Assembly: GCA_029210225.1 (NCBI GenBank)
Contig: JARGOJ010000526.1
Coordinates: 1 to 6,488 of the forward strand
From: Planctomycetota bacterium
GTDB taxonomy: Bacteria > Planctomycetota > J058 > JARGOJ01
Length of the DNA: 6,488 nt
Direction: 5' to 3'
This document shows, piece after piece, positions 1-6,483 of this stretch. The notes under the pieces are model-generated. The model saw nothing but the letters and a program-made list of their open reading frames with translations, was not told the origin of the DNA and ran no database searches. The translations under genes were made by a program, and so were the position numbers. Within the stretch, counting starts at the first letter, position 1; each line of letters opens with the position of its first letter.

Positions 1-2693
1 TGACCGGAGAGCCTCCGTTTCGTAGTAAGAAAGTCGCGGCTCTGCGCGATATGCACTTGAATGCGGCGCGCCCAAGCCCCGGCGATCGAGTTCACGGAAT
101 ACCGAAAGCGTTCGAAGACATCGTCCTCAAGCTCATCGAACGCGACCCCCTCGACCGTTATCAATACACAAAAGACGTGACGGAGGTGCTCGCAGACCTT
201 GCCAAAGAGCTGAAGATCGAGGATATCGCCGAGCAGCAAAACAGCACTTCAAGACGCACAACGAGAACCTTCAAGACGATTGTCGTCCCCGATGGAATTG
301 GCTTGGAAGAAGTCGCGGATTCCCCGGTTGAATCCGACCTCGATATCTTGCCTCCTGGCTACAGCAAGCTTCACCCCATTGGCGAAGGCGTCGCATGGAA
401 GGGTTTTCTTGTCCACCACGTTGAGAGTGGTCAGGAGTTGAACCTCTGGCTTCTCGATCGTAACGCCGTCGATATGGGCGTGGCGGACCGGATCAAGGCC
501 GACTTACTTCGAATTGGCGCCGCCAACATGAGAGGCTTCAACGGCGCGATCGCTGTGGGAGATATTGAAGATAAGATCTACGCGGCCTCGTTTCGGGCCG
601 AAGGAAAGAGCTTCGCTGAGATCATGAAGGAAGACGGCATGATCGAGGAAGAGCGCGCCATTTCCATGATTCAAGATCTCAATGTGACCCTCAGACCCCT
701 TCACGATTCTGGCCTGGCGCTCCGAGGAATTCGTCCAGATCGCCTCTATGTTCACCCCACTACGGGGAAAACCATCATTGACGCCGTCGCCACCATTATC
801 TGCGATGAAGGCCTCGTCAACGCTGAATCCTTCGACGACGCCAGTCATATCGCATACACCGCTCCTGAACGTCAGAATAGAGCGCTCCCTCAAGGCAGCG
901 TCACCGCGGATCTCTATTCGATCGGCGCCGTCCTCTTTAAGATGATGACCGGCGCCACCATCCACCCTGAGAGCGATCCGAAGAAGTTCCTCGCGACCAT
1001 GAAGGCTCAAAAGCCTATGTCCCTGCGGGAGATTCTCGGCGGTCGCTGCACCCGAGCGGTGAGTGACGCTGTTCGCCGCTGCCTGGAATTCAACGCCGCA
1101 CGCCGCTATCAAAGCGTGGAAGCCTTCAGCCTGGCCCTCCGTGGACACCGAAGGCCGACTCCTTCCGGTGTCTACGAACGCAAGACACCCATCTCTCTCA
1201 ACTCCTTTGTCGGCTTAGATGTTGGGTCGAATCTCTCCCGCGTGGCCCTCGTCAATCAAGATGGTCTGTCCCAGGTGCTCATGGGCGCCGACGGGCATCA
1301 ATCCATTCCTACCGCTATTCACATTCCCGAAGGTGGTAAAGCTCATGTTGGCGAAGCGGCGCTTCTCGCTGCCCGAAAAGACCCCAAGCGCCTTCGCCGA
1401 GGCTTCCTGAAAAACCTCCTCAAGGACGAGCAGGGGGAGCATCCGATTGTCTTGACCGCCTTGGTGATGCAGAACCTCCTCGGTCGGGTCAAGGGGACCC
1501 ACTCGGAGCTTCCTAAAGAAGCCGTGTTAGCGGTTCCAAATCTTATGGAAGACCGTGAGCGATACAGCCTCAAGCTCGCTGGCGAAATCGCCGGTGTGAG
1601 AATGCTTGGTACTATTCCGTCGACGACCGCTGCGGCGCTGGCCTACGGCTTAGCAGCCCACTCGAAACCGACTCGCGCCTTAGTTGTGGATATCGGGTCG
1701 ACCTTTCTTGGCGTGGCGGTCATCGAAATCCGCAACGGCAATCTCCAAGTTCTCGCGACCGACGGTTTGCGTGGCTTCGGGGGAAACAGTTGGACCCTTC
1801 GCATTTGTAAGGCGCTGTCGAAGAAGCACCTTGACGCCACCGGCATTGATCCGTGGAAGAGTCCGTTTAATCGCCTCTTCCTCACCGAGCAAGTTGAGAG
1901 CGCGAAGAAGATTCTCTCGACTCGAAAAAAAGCCCGGGTCCTCGTCGCGGCTGGGGGTAAGGTTATTCCTATGACCCTTGATCGCGCTTTCCTCGATGAA
2001 ATGACCGGCGATCTTCTCCAGCGCTTTGGCTCCGTTTTAGAGAATGTCCTCGAAAAGTCGAACCTCGTTTGGAACAGCATCGACCGGGTCCTTGCGGTTG
2101 GTGGCGCGGCGCGGATGCCATCGGTGACCAAGCTCATTTGGAAAGTCACCGGGCGCATTCCCGATGCCGCCTTGGACCATCTACATAGTGTGGCCGAAGG
2201 CGCCGCGTACTATGCGCTGAAATTGAAGAATCAACATGGCGAAAATCTGCCACAAAAGGCGGCGCGGGTAGCCCGCAAAATCCTCGTTCGCAACGTCACC
2301 TCCTTTTCCCTCGGTGTGGTCCTCGACACTCCTCGCGGCCAAACCCTCAGCCATACCATTATTCCCGAGCAGAGCCCGCTCCCGGCTAAAGTGACCAAGA
2401 TCTTCGCCTTGCAAACCGACAAGCGCCATCGGGCAAGGATTCGGATTGTTGAAGGAGACCCGAGGGTGGGAGCCATGAGGACCCTTGGGATTTGCACGAT
2501 CGCTTCGGTTCCTTTGCCAGAGAAGGGGGAGAGCGGAGTGAGAATTGCGACGACATACTCGCTCTCCGAGGACAATGAGTTGACGGTGGAGGCCTGTGAC
2601 GCGAAAACAGGGAAACCCTTCAAGTGCAAGATTGATCGCCTGATCGCCGGCGGTCAGGGAATTGAAAAGCAATTAAAGAGTCGATTGGGTTAA
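1..2693 (+). CDS. Ser/Thr kinase (C-lobe end) - pseudokinase - Hsp70-like fusion protein, 5' partial
   Basis: The frame is open from base 3 with no stop, so the true start lies upstream; the ATG at 51 is internal (residues below count from it). Visible first is the tail of a Hanks kinase C-lobe: TGEPPF (bases 3-20) and the subdomain XI motif RDPLDRY. A polar linker (about 57-99) follows. Residues 100-370 form a second kinase fold with APE (271-273), D287 in DLYSIGAVL and an RRY motif (351-353), but the VAIK lysine is W133, HRD is L224-R225-G226, the following Lys/Asn are R228/R231, and DFG reads DAV (244-246): a pseudokinase. Residues 386-735 match the Hsp70 ATPase domain: GLDVGSN (388-394), DIGSTF (547-552), ESAKKILS (616-623), VGGAARMP (683-690). 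A beta domain starting VTSFSLG (749) follows, and the protein ends without the helical lid. By inference it is a cytosolic signalling or chaperone-like scaffold; client unknown. First gene of an apparent three-gene operon. Confidence 0.9.
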   Translation, partial: TGEPPFRSKKVAALRDMHLNAARPSPGDRVHGIPKAFEDIVLKLIERDPLDRYQYTKDVTEVLADLAKELKIEDIAEQQNSTSRRTTRTFKTIVVPDGIGLEEVADSPVESDLDILPPGYSKLHPIGEGVAWKGFLVHHVESGQELNLWLLDRNAVDMGVADRIKADLLRIGAANMRGFNGAIAVGDIEDKIYAASFRAEGKSFAEIMKEDGMIEEERAISMIQDLNVTLRPLHDSGLALRGIRPDRLYVHPTTGKTIIDAVATIICDEGLVNAESFDDASHIAYTAPERQNRALPQGSVTADLYSIGAVLFKMMTGATIHPESDPKKFLATMKAQKPMSLREILGGRCTRAVSDAVRRCLEFNAARRYQSVEAFSLALRGHRRPTPSGVYERKTPISLNSFVGLDVGSNLSRVALVNQDGLSQVLMGADGHQSIPTAIHIPEGGKAHVGEAALLAARKDPKRLRRGFLKNLLKDEQGEHPIVLTALVMQNLLGRVKGTHSELPKEAVLAVPNLMEDRERYSLKLAGEIAGVRMLGTIPSTTAAALAYGLAAHSKPTRALVVDIGSTFLGVAVIEIRNGNLQVLATDGLRGFGGNSWTLRICKALSKKHLDATGIDPWKSPFNRLFLTEQVESAKKILSTRKKARVLVAAGGKVIPMTLDRAFLDEMTGDLLQRFGSVLENVLEKSNLVWNSIDRVLAVGGAARMPSVTKLIWKVTGRIPDAALDHLHSVAEGAAYYALKLKNQHGENLPQKAARVARKILVRNVTSFSLGVVLDTPRGQTLSHTIIPEQSPLPAKVTKIFALQTDKRHRARIRIVEGDPRVGAMRTLGICTIASVPLPEKGESGVRIATTYSLSEDNELTVEACDAKTGKPFKCKIDRLIAGGQGIEKQLKSRLG

Positions 2694-2697
2694 AGCA

Positions 2698-3576
2698 ATG
2701 TTTCACTCAAAAGTCGATTCCTTGCCCTTTCTCGGGGTGGGAATCAGCGGGGAATATGGGACCCGTCCACACATCGAACCTCTTGAGTTCCTGCAGCGCT
2801 GGCCAGGACTCGTTCACTTCGTCGAATACGGCTCGGACATTGAACGTGGATTAGATGGTCGGATTCTGCGGTGGATTGAGCAAGGGTTTAAGGCGACCTA
2901 TCACTTCCTCGATATCAACTTGGAAGAGCCTGAAGACCTCGATCCGCTCTGGTTGTCAGAAACTCAAGCAATGGCGGAGAAGCTGGGATCTCCATGGATT
3001 TGTGGAGACTCCGGTCTCTGGCACTTCGGTCCTCGTGACAGAGGTCACGGCTTGCTCTTGCCTCCTATTCTTAGTCCGGAATCAGCGGAATACACCGCGA
3101 AGGTTGTCCGAGAGATTCAGGAGAAAACAGGCTTTCTAGTCCTTCCAGAAAACCCTCCTTCGCTCTATTACCTCGGCACGATGCACATCCTCGATTACTT
3201 TGCAAAGGTCGCTGAAGACGCGGATTGTGGTGTGCTTTTGGATGCGGCGCACCTTGCGATATTCCAGAAAGCTCGGGGGCTTGAGCCGCTTCATGGTTTA
3301 GAGAATTTCCCGGTCGAGAGAATTATTGAAATGCACATTGCTGGGGGCGGGGATGCAAGAACCGCCGATGGGTATCAATACATCGACGACGATCACCGCG
3401 CCGAGGTCCATGAGGATGTTTGGTCTATCGTCGAGCACTTGGTGCCTCGTTGTAAGAACTTGAAGGCGCTCGTTTATGAATGCGAGCACAATGAACCGGA
3501 GTCCACAGTGGCGACCTTTGAGAGGTTGAATAAGGTCTTCCCGAGTAAAGCAGGGGAGGCTGCCTGTGTCTCGTGA
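2698..3576 (+). CDS. DUF692 / MNIO family (MbnB-like) iron-dependent oxidase homologue
   Basis: This 292-residue protein fits the DUF692 TIM-barrel family in length and motif order. Visible landmarks are GVGISGEY near the N-terminus (13-20), TYHF with H69, PENPPSLYY with E151-N152 (family: ENPSSY), GVLLDAAH with D182 (family: LLDvnN), EMHIAGGG with H213 (family: eiHLAGH), YIDDDH (228-233), HEDVW and the terminal LVYE with E261. Characterised members (MbnB, TglH, bufferin enzymes) hold two or three irons and oxidatively modify cysteine or other residues of ribosomally made peptides, normally with a partner protein. Oddities: the second His of HLAGH is G217 and the usual Asn after LLD is H185, so this is a divergent branch whose metal site may differ. 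It starts 4 bp after the kinase-Hsp70 gene with no strong ribosome binding site, so coupled translation is likely. It overlaps the next gene by 11 bp. Family assignment is strong; substrate and reaction are not known. Confidence 0.83.
   Translation: MFHSKVDSLPFLGVGISGEYGTRPHIEPLEFLQRWPGLVHFVEYGSDIERGLDGRILRWIEQGFKATYHFLDINLEEPEDLDPLWLSETQAMAEKLGSPWICGDSGLWHFGPRDRGHGLLLPPILSPESAEYTAKVVREIQEKTGFLVLPENPPSLYYLGTMHILDYFAKVAEDADCGVLLDAAHLAIFQKARGLEPLHGLENFPVERIIEMHIAGGGDARTADGYQYIDDDHRAEVHEDVWSIVEHLVPRCKNLKALVYECEHNEPESTVATFERLNKVFPSKAGEAACVS
3553..3559 (+). promoter_or_regulatory. Strong Shine-Dalgarno for the GTG start at 3566
   Basis: The heptamer GGGGAGG lies inside the 3' end of the MNIO gene, six bases before a GTG at 3566. 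It fixes that GTG as the start of the third gene and implies translational coupling between the two overlapping frames. Confidence 0.75.
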
Positions 3577-4522
3577 AGGTCATGAGGAAGCCTTGTTCGT
3601 CGATCGGGCGGAGAAGCCTGGAACAGTCGCTCCGGACTTTATGATCCTCCAGCGTGTAGTGGTTCGAATGCTCTTCGATCCGGCCTTTGTGACCCGTGTC
3701 TATGAGAGTGAAGGCGCAGAGCTTGACGGTCTCAATTTGCCAAAGGATGCTGTTCAACAATTGATCGCGAACGATCGTCGGCTCTGGAATGCCGATCGTT
3801 TGAGGCGCCGGCGCGCTTTAAAAATTCTTATGGAAGAGTTTCGCATCAGCTCGGCGCTCGTCTTGCTTCATACGAATAAACTAGCGGTTTTGGACGCCTT
3901 CTTCTCTTCCGGTTTCTTTCATGAATCGGTTCAGCAGCGTCAATACATGGCGCCGGCCTTTCGGGCTTATTTAGAGTCGTTGATTGAGCGTCATGCTCTC
4001 GGAGATACAGGCTTTCCAGAGGTCTTGTTATTGGAGGGGGGGCTGGCAGAGTCCCGTCGAGAATTGAAGGACGCCCGCCGCGGATGGGATCGCTTGTTAG
4101 ATAAGACTCGCGGAATGGAGCCTGGGGCCTACTTCCTTTGCGCTCCAGGAGTGATGTCAGTTGAGATTCCAAACAATACTCTGGAGTTGATTTCGAGGAT
4201 GGAGGAATACCTCTTTGAGTCGAGTTTGATTCCAGCCTTGGCGCTTTGTGATGATGCTCCGAAGCCGCAAGGTATTCCTACGCTGAATTCTGAGGCGCGA
4301 GATTGCTATTTGATTGAGGGGGATGAATCGGGGAAGGTTGATTTCAATAAGGTGGAGAAGCGCTTCGCCGAGTTGATTGACTCATGCCGAGCACCGAAGA
4401 ACGAGCGTCAACTGCGCCGTGAATTGAGAAAGCTTGACCTCTCACGGGAGCAGATCAAGCAGATGACTCACGCCCTGAAGAATGCGGGCATCTTGCGCCG
4501 CCTCGTGATTCAAAAAGTCTGA
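3566..4522 (+). CDS. Uncharacterised protein, probable partner of the MNIO enzyme
   Basis: I do not recognise a named family with certainty. The GTG start is chosen for the GGGGAGG six bases upstream and an 11-bp overlap with the MNIO gene. The 318-residue product is soluble, with no signal peptide or membrane segment. The N-terminal third is helical and charged: LQRVVVRMLFDPAF (28-41), then LPKDAVQQL and an Arg-rich stretch NADRLRRRRALK. This layout (a short helical 'DPxF' segment, then an 'xxD.R.xxxxRxxR' helix) recalls helical partner proteins encoded next to MNIO enzymes; that is a resemblance from memory, not an alignment. The middle (about 95-245) is mixed. The last 65 residues (NERQLRRELRKLDLSREQI, then LKNAGILRR) look like a winged helix-turn-helix, a fold also used by RiPP recognition elements. 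Inferred role: substrate recruitment or stabilisation of the enzyme. Existence of the gene is near certain; the role is tentative. Confidence 0.85.
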   Translation: MSREGHEEALFVDRAEKPGTVAPDFMILQRVVVRMLFDPAFVTRVYESEGAELDGLNLPKDAVQQLIANDRRLWNADRLRRRRALKILMEEFRISSALVLLHTNKLAVLDAFFSSGFFHESVQQRQYMAPAFRAYLESLIERHALGDTGFPEVLLLEGGLAESRRELKDARRGWDRLLDKTRGMEPGAYFLCAPGVMSVEIPNNTLELISRMEEYLFESSLIPALALCDDAPKPQGIPTLNSEARDCYLIEGDESGKVDFNKVEKRFAELIDSCRAPKNERQLRRELRKLDLSREQIKQMTHALKNAGILRRLVIQKV

Positions 4523-4526
4523 ATCC

Positions 4527-5621
4527 TCATTGAGCCCATGGCTGGCCTTGTTGTCTGGCGACCTCAACGTACCTAAGTATTTGCCTCTGGGTCAACGCGA
4601 TGAGATCGGTCTCTTCTTCACTGTAGTAGGCTTGATACCAAACGCTGGTTAGCTCTAAGGTCTCTTCAATAGACAAGCTCGGTCTCCAATTCAATTGAGT
4701 CCGAGCTTTTTCATTGGACAGTTTTAGAACCTTGGCTTCGCGCATCTTTGGCGTGTTTGGGCTAAGCTCGACTTGGGCTCCAGGCCAGGACTCTTGCAAT
4801 GTTGTGAGCAGACCGCCCACGCTTTGTTGGTGGCCCAACTCGGGGGCAATGTTAAAGGCTTGACCGTGTCGCTGTGGCTTCTTGGCGAGCAAGGATGCCC
4901 CGAGGCATAAGTAGGCGCTGAGAGGTTCTAAGACGTGGAGCCATGGGCGAATGGCCTCGGGCTGACGGAGGGTGACTGGGTCGCCTTTTGACCATGCTCG
5001 GACACAGTCTGGAAGCAATCTATGCGCGCCCCAATCACCTCCTCCAATCACATTCCCCGACCGGACCGAGGCGCATTGAAGGTTGCTGTTTTGGAAGAAG
5101 CTTTGGAGGTAGCTTTGAAGGACCAATTCAGCGCAGGCTTTGGAGGCGCTGTAGGGGTCGGCGCCGCCGAGGGCATCGTGTTCTTGGAAAGGCTGACCTC
5201 GTTCTTTGTTTTGATAAACCTTATCACTGGCAACAAAGACGGCGGCCTTGGTTGAGGACGTTTGGCGGAGCGCTTCTAAGAGGTTGACCGTGCCGCCGAT
5301 GTTGGTGTCGAAGTTGGCTTTGGGCTTGTCGTAGGCGCTTTGGACAATGGCCTGGGCGGCCAGGTGAAAGACGATCTCTGGTTGGGCGTCTTCGAAGACG
5401 GCTAGCAAGGAGTCTAAGTTGCGAATATCGCCGCGGCGGTCATCCATGCGGTTTTTTAGATGGAGAATTGAGAAGAGCTTGGGTTCTTCTTCGGCGAGGT
5501 CTGGGAGAGAGAATCCAGTGAGCTTTGCGCCGAGAGAGAGCAGCCATTCACAGAGCCAGCTTCCTTTGAAGCCGGTGTGCCCGGTCACGAGCACTCGTTT
5601 GCCTCGGAAGGCATGAAACAT
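4527..5621 (-). CDS. rfbG: CDP-glucose 4,6-dehydratase
   Basis: This 364-residue extended short-chain dehydrogenase/reductase is of normal length for RfbG. It converts CDP-D-glucose to CDP-4-keto-6-deoxy-D-glucose with bound NAD, the entry to 3,6-dideoxyhexoses and related deoxysugars of O-antigen or other surface glycans; it acts in the cytosol. Visible motifs are the Rossmann glycine motif GHTGFKG (14-20), GDIRN (64-68), FHLAAQ (85-90), the active-site strand ASDKVY (131-136), the catalytic YSASK (Y157, K161), and the family-specific RSGNVIGGGDW (187-197) and RPWLHVLEPL (225-234), which separate it from dTDP- and GDP-sugar dehydratases. The ATG has only a weak AAGG ten bases upstream. It lies 38 bp downstream of the Nudix gene on the same strand and is probably cotranscribed. 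The usual partner, glucose-1-phosphate cytidylyltransferase (rfbF), is not in the window. Its 3' end converges on the preceding operon with a 4-bp gap. Confidence 0.93.
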   Translation of the reverse strand: MFHAFRGKRVLVTGHTGFKGSWLCEWLLSLGAKLTGFSLPDLAEEEPKLFSILHLKNRMDDRRGDIRNLDSLLAVFEDAQPEIVFHLAAQAIVQSAYDKPKANFDTNIGGTVNLLEALRQTSSTKAAVFVASDKVYQNKERGQPFQEHDALGGADPYSASKACAELVLQSYLQSFFQNSNLQCASVRSGNVIGGGDWGAHRLLPDCVRAWSKGDPVTLRQPEAIRPWLHVLEPLSAYLCLGASLLAKKPQRHGQAFNIAPELGHQQSVGGLLTTLQESWPGAQVELSPNTPKMREAKVLKLSNEKARTQLNWRPSLSIEETLELTSVWYQAYYSEEETDLIALTQRQILRYVEVARQQGQPWAQ

Positions 5622-5659
5622 CTTGGCAGAGCCTTTGTCTTGGACGTTAATGGGGTCGA

Positions 5660-6052
5660 CTACTTATTGAGCTTTTGGACTTCGAGGCGAGCTTTATCTA
5701 GGAGTCGACGTTGTTTGGCGGGGAGTAGATTGCGGGCTTTTTTGTAGGAGCACCAACGACGTTTGCGGCGCTTGCGTTCGACCCATTTTGTGGGGCGGCG
5801 ATAATTGAGGAGAAAGAAGGTTATGGAGGACGATTCAGTCTTCTTGTAGATGCCAATGCGCTTGATGACTTTTCCGACGATGCCGGCTTCTTCCTGGCAT
5901 TCTTTTTTGGCGGTTTCTTGCTCCGTGTCCCCAGGCTCAATGCCGCCTTTTGGGAAAATCCAGGAGCCGCTTGTGGAGGTCACTAGGAGGAATCGCACTT
6001 TGTTGTTTTTGAGTCGGAATGGAATGGCTCCGGCTAGTTGTCGATTCCCCAT
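5660..6052 (-). CDS. Nudix hydrolase, DIPP/Ap6A-like
   Basis: With the ATG at 6052 the product is 130 residues. That start is chosen because GGAG lies six bases upstream; an in-frame GTG at 6079 would add nine residues but has no ribosome binding site. The Nudix box spans G37 to I58 in the form G-x5-D-x7-KE-C-x-EE-x-G-I: the first Glu is Asp42 and the Arg of RE is Lys50, while the metal-binding glutamates E51, E54 and E55 are kept. W31-I-F-P-K-G-G before the box, followed by EEAGIVGKV, is the pattern of diphosphoinositol-polyphosphate / diadenosine-polyphosphate hydrolases, and a Trp (W100) then a Leu-rich helix also fits that group. It probably hydrolyses a nucleoside or other polyphosphate in the cytosol; the substrate cannot be read from sequence. 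A strongly basic stretch (VERKRRKRRW, 91-100) is unusual. Placed 38 bp before rfbG. Confidence 0.88.
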   Translation of the reverse strand: MGNRQLAGAIPFRLKNNKVRFLLVTSTSGSWIFPKGGIEPGDTEQETAKKECQEEAGIVGKVIKRIGIYKKTESSSITFFLLNYRRPTKWVERKRRKRRWCSYKKARNLLPAKQRRLLDKARLEVQKLNK

Positions 6053-6058
6053 GATGGT

Positions 6059-6062
6059 CTCC
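6059..6062 (-). promoter_or_regulatory. Shine-Dalgarno deciding the Nudix start
   Basis: GGAG on the minus strand (CTCC on +), preceded by a T-run, is six bases before the ATG at 6052. It favours that ATG over the in-frame GTG at 6079, which would place this motif inside the coding sequence. Confidence 0.65.
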
Positions 6063-6166
6063 AAAAAAAGTTCAGGCACTCAATATCGCTATGAGTTTTT
6101 TCGGCTAATTCGGCCTAGTTCCTTGAGGGTTGAATGAGAGATTGTGTTTTTTGTGTAACGCCTACT

Positions 6167-6195
6167 ATCAAAGCGAAAGCGAGGCGATGAGTCAA
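6167..6195 (-). promoter_or_regulatory. Candidate sigma70-type promoter for the Nudix-rfbG pair
   Basis: On the minus strand TTGACT (6195-6190, five of six matches to TTGACA) is followed after exactly 17 bases by TTTGAT (6172-6167, four of six matches to TATAAT). Transcription would start near 6160 and give a leader of roughly 108 bases before the ATG at 6052. The -10 match is modest, so this is a candidate only. Confidence 0.4.
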
Positions 6196-6208
6196 AGATA
6201 AAAGACTG

Positions 6209-6220
6209 ATTAATATTAAT
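6209..6220. repeat. Perfect 12-bp palindrome ATTAATATTAAT
   Basis: ATTAATATTAAT is its own reverse complement. It lies about 14 bp upstream of the -35 box of the minus-strand promoter candidate, where an UP element or an activator/repressor site would be expected. Chance in an AT-rich stretch cannot be excluded. Confidence 0.4.
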
Positions 6221-6456
6221 TGCCTCTCGCAAAGGCATGGAAAATAGGACTTGGCGAGTGATGCGTGGAGTACCTCGGCGCGTTAAATACTCACGGGGTT
6301 TTTGCGGTGCTTTTTGTTTTAGAACCTGTTATGACTGGGCTTCCAGGGAGTTTCGAATTGAATTGACGAGGATGTTTTTTGGTCGCCCTTTTAGACCTCG
6401 AACTCTGAACGGCCTTCATTTGTAAACTCTAAGCTGGACAATCGAGGATTGGAATA

Positions 6457-6483
6457 TGACCTGACTTTGACATTCCGAGGTCA
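6457..6483 (+). promoter_or_regulatory. Inverted repeat around a consensus -35 box, possible operator
   Basis: TGACCT (6457-6462) and AGGTCA (6478-6483) form a perfect 6-bp inverted repeat with a 15-base gap. Inside the gap is an exact TTGACA (6467-6472). A matching -10 would fall just beyond the window, so this may be a repressible + strand promoter of an unseen gene. Confidence 0.35.

Noticed and set aside
51..53. ATG at 51 as the start of the fusion gene
   Set aside because: The same frame upstream to base 3 already encodes conserved kinase C-lobe sequence (TGEPPF), so the ATG is internal.
504..1148. Long minus-strand open frame opposite the pseudokinase
   Set aside because: No recognisable domain. 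It is a shadow of the well-supported + strand fusion gene, a common effect of its codon bias.
1643..2158. Minus-strand open frame opposite the Hsp70 domain
   Set aside because: Its low-complexity Arg/Ser/Pro-rich translation is typical of an antisense shadow, and the + strand carries clear Hsp70 motifs.
2181..2672. Minus-strand open frame opposite the Hsp70 C-terminus
   Set aside because: No family features; it is fully inside the coding + strand gene.
6077..6079. In-frame GTG as the Nudix start
   Set aside because: No Shine-Dalgarno precedes it, whereas the ATG at 6052 has GGAG at a six-base spacing and the conserved fold begins right after it.
5850..6137. Plus-strand open frame opposite the Nudix gene
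   Set aside because: The minus strand has an intact Nudix box with a ribosome binding site; the + frame has no motif.
6171..6182. Tandem AAGCGA repeat as a repeat element
   Set aside because: Only two short copies, overlapping the promoter candidate; not enough to call a repeat array.
6265..6320. Hairpin plus T-runs as a + strand terminator
   Set aside because: The best stem (CCTCG with CGGGG) is five pairs including a G-T wobble with a long loop, and no + strand gene ends upstream of it.
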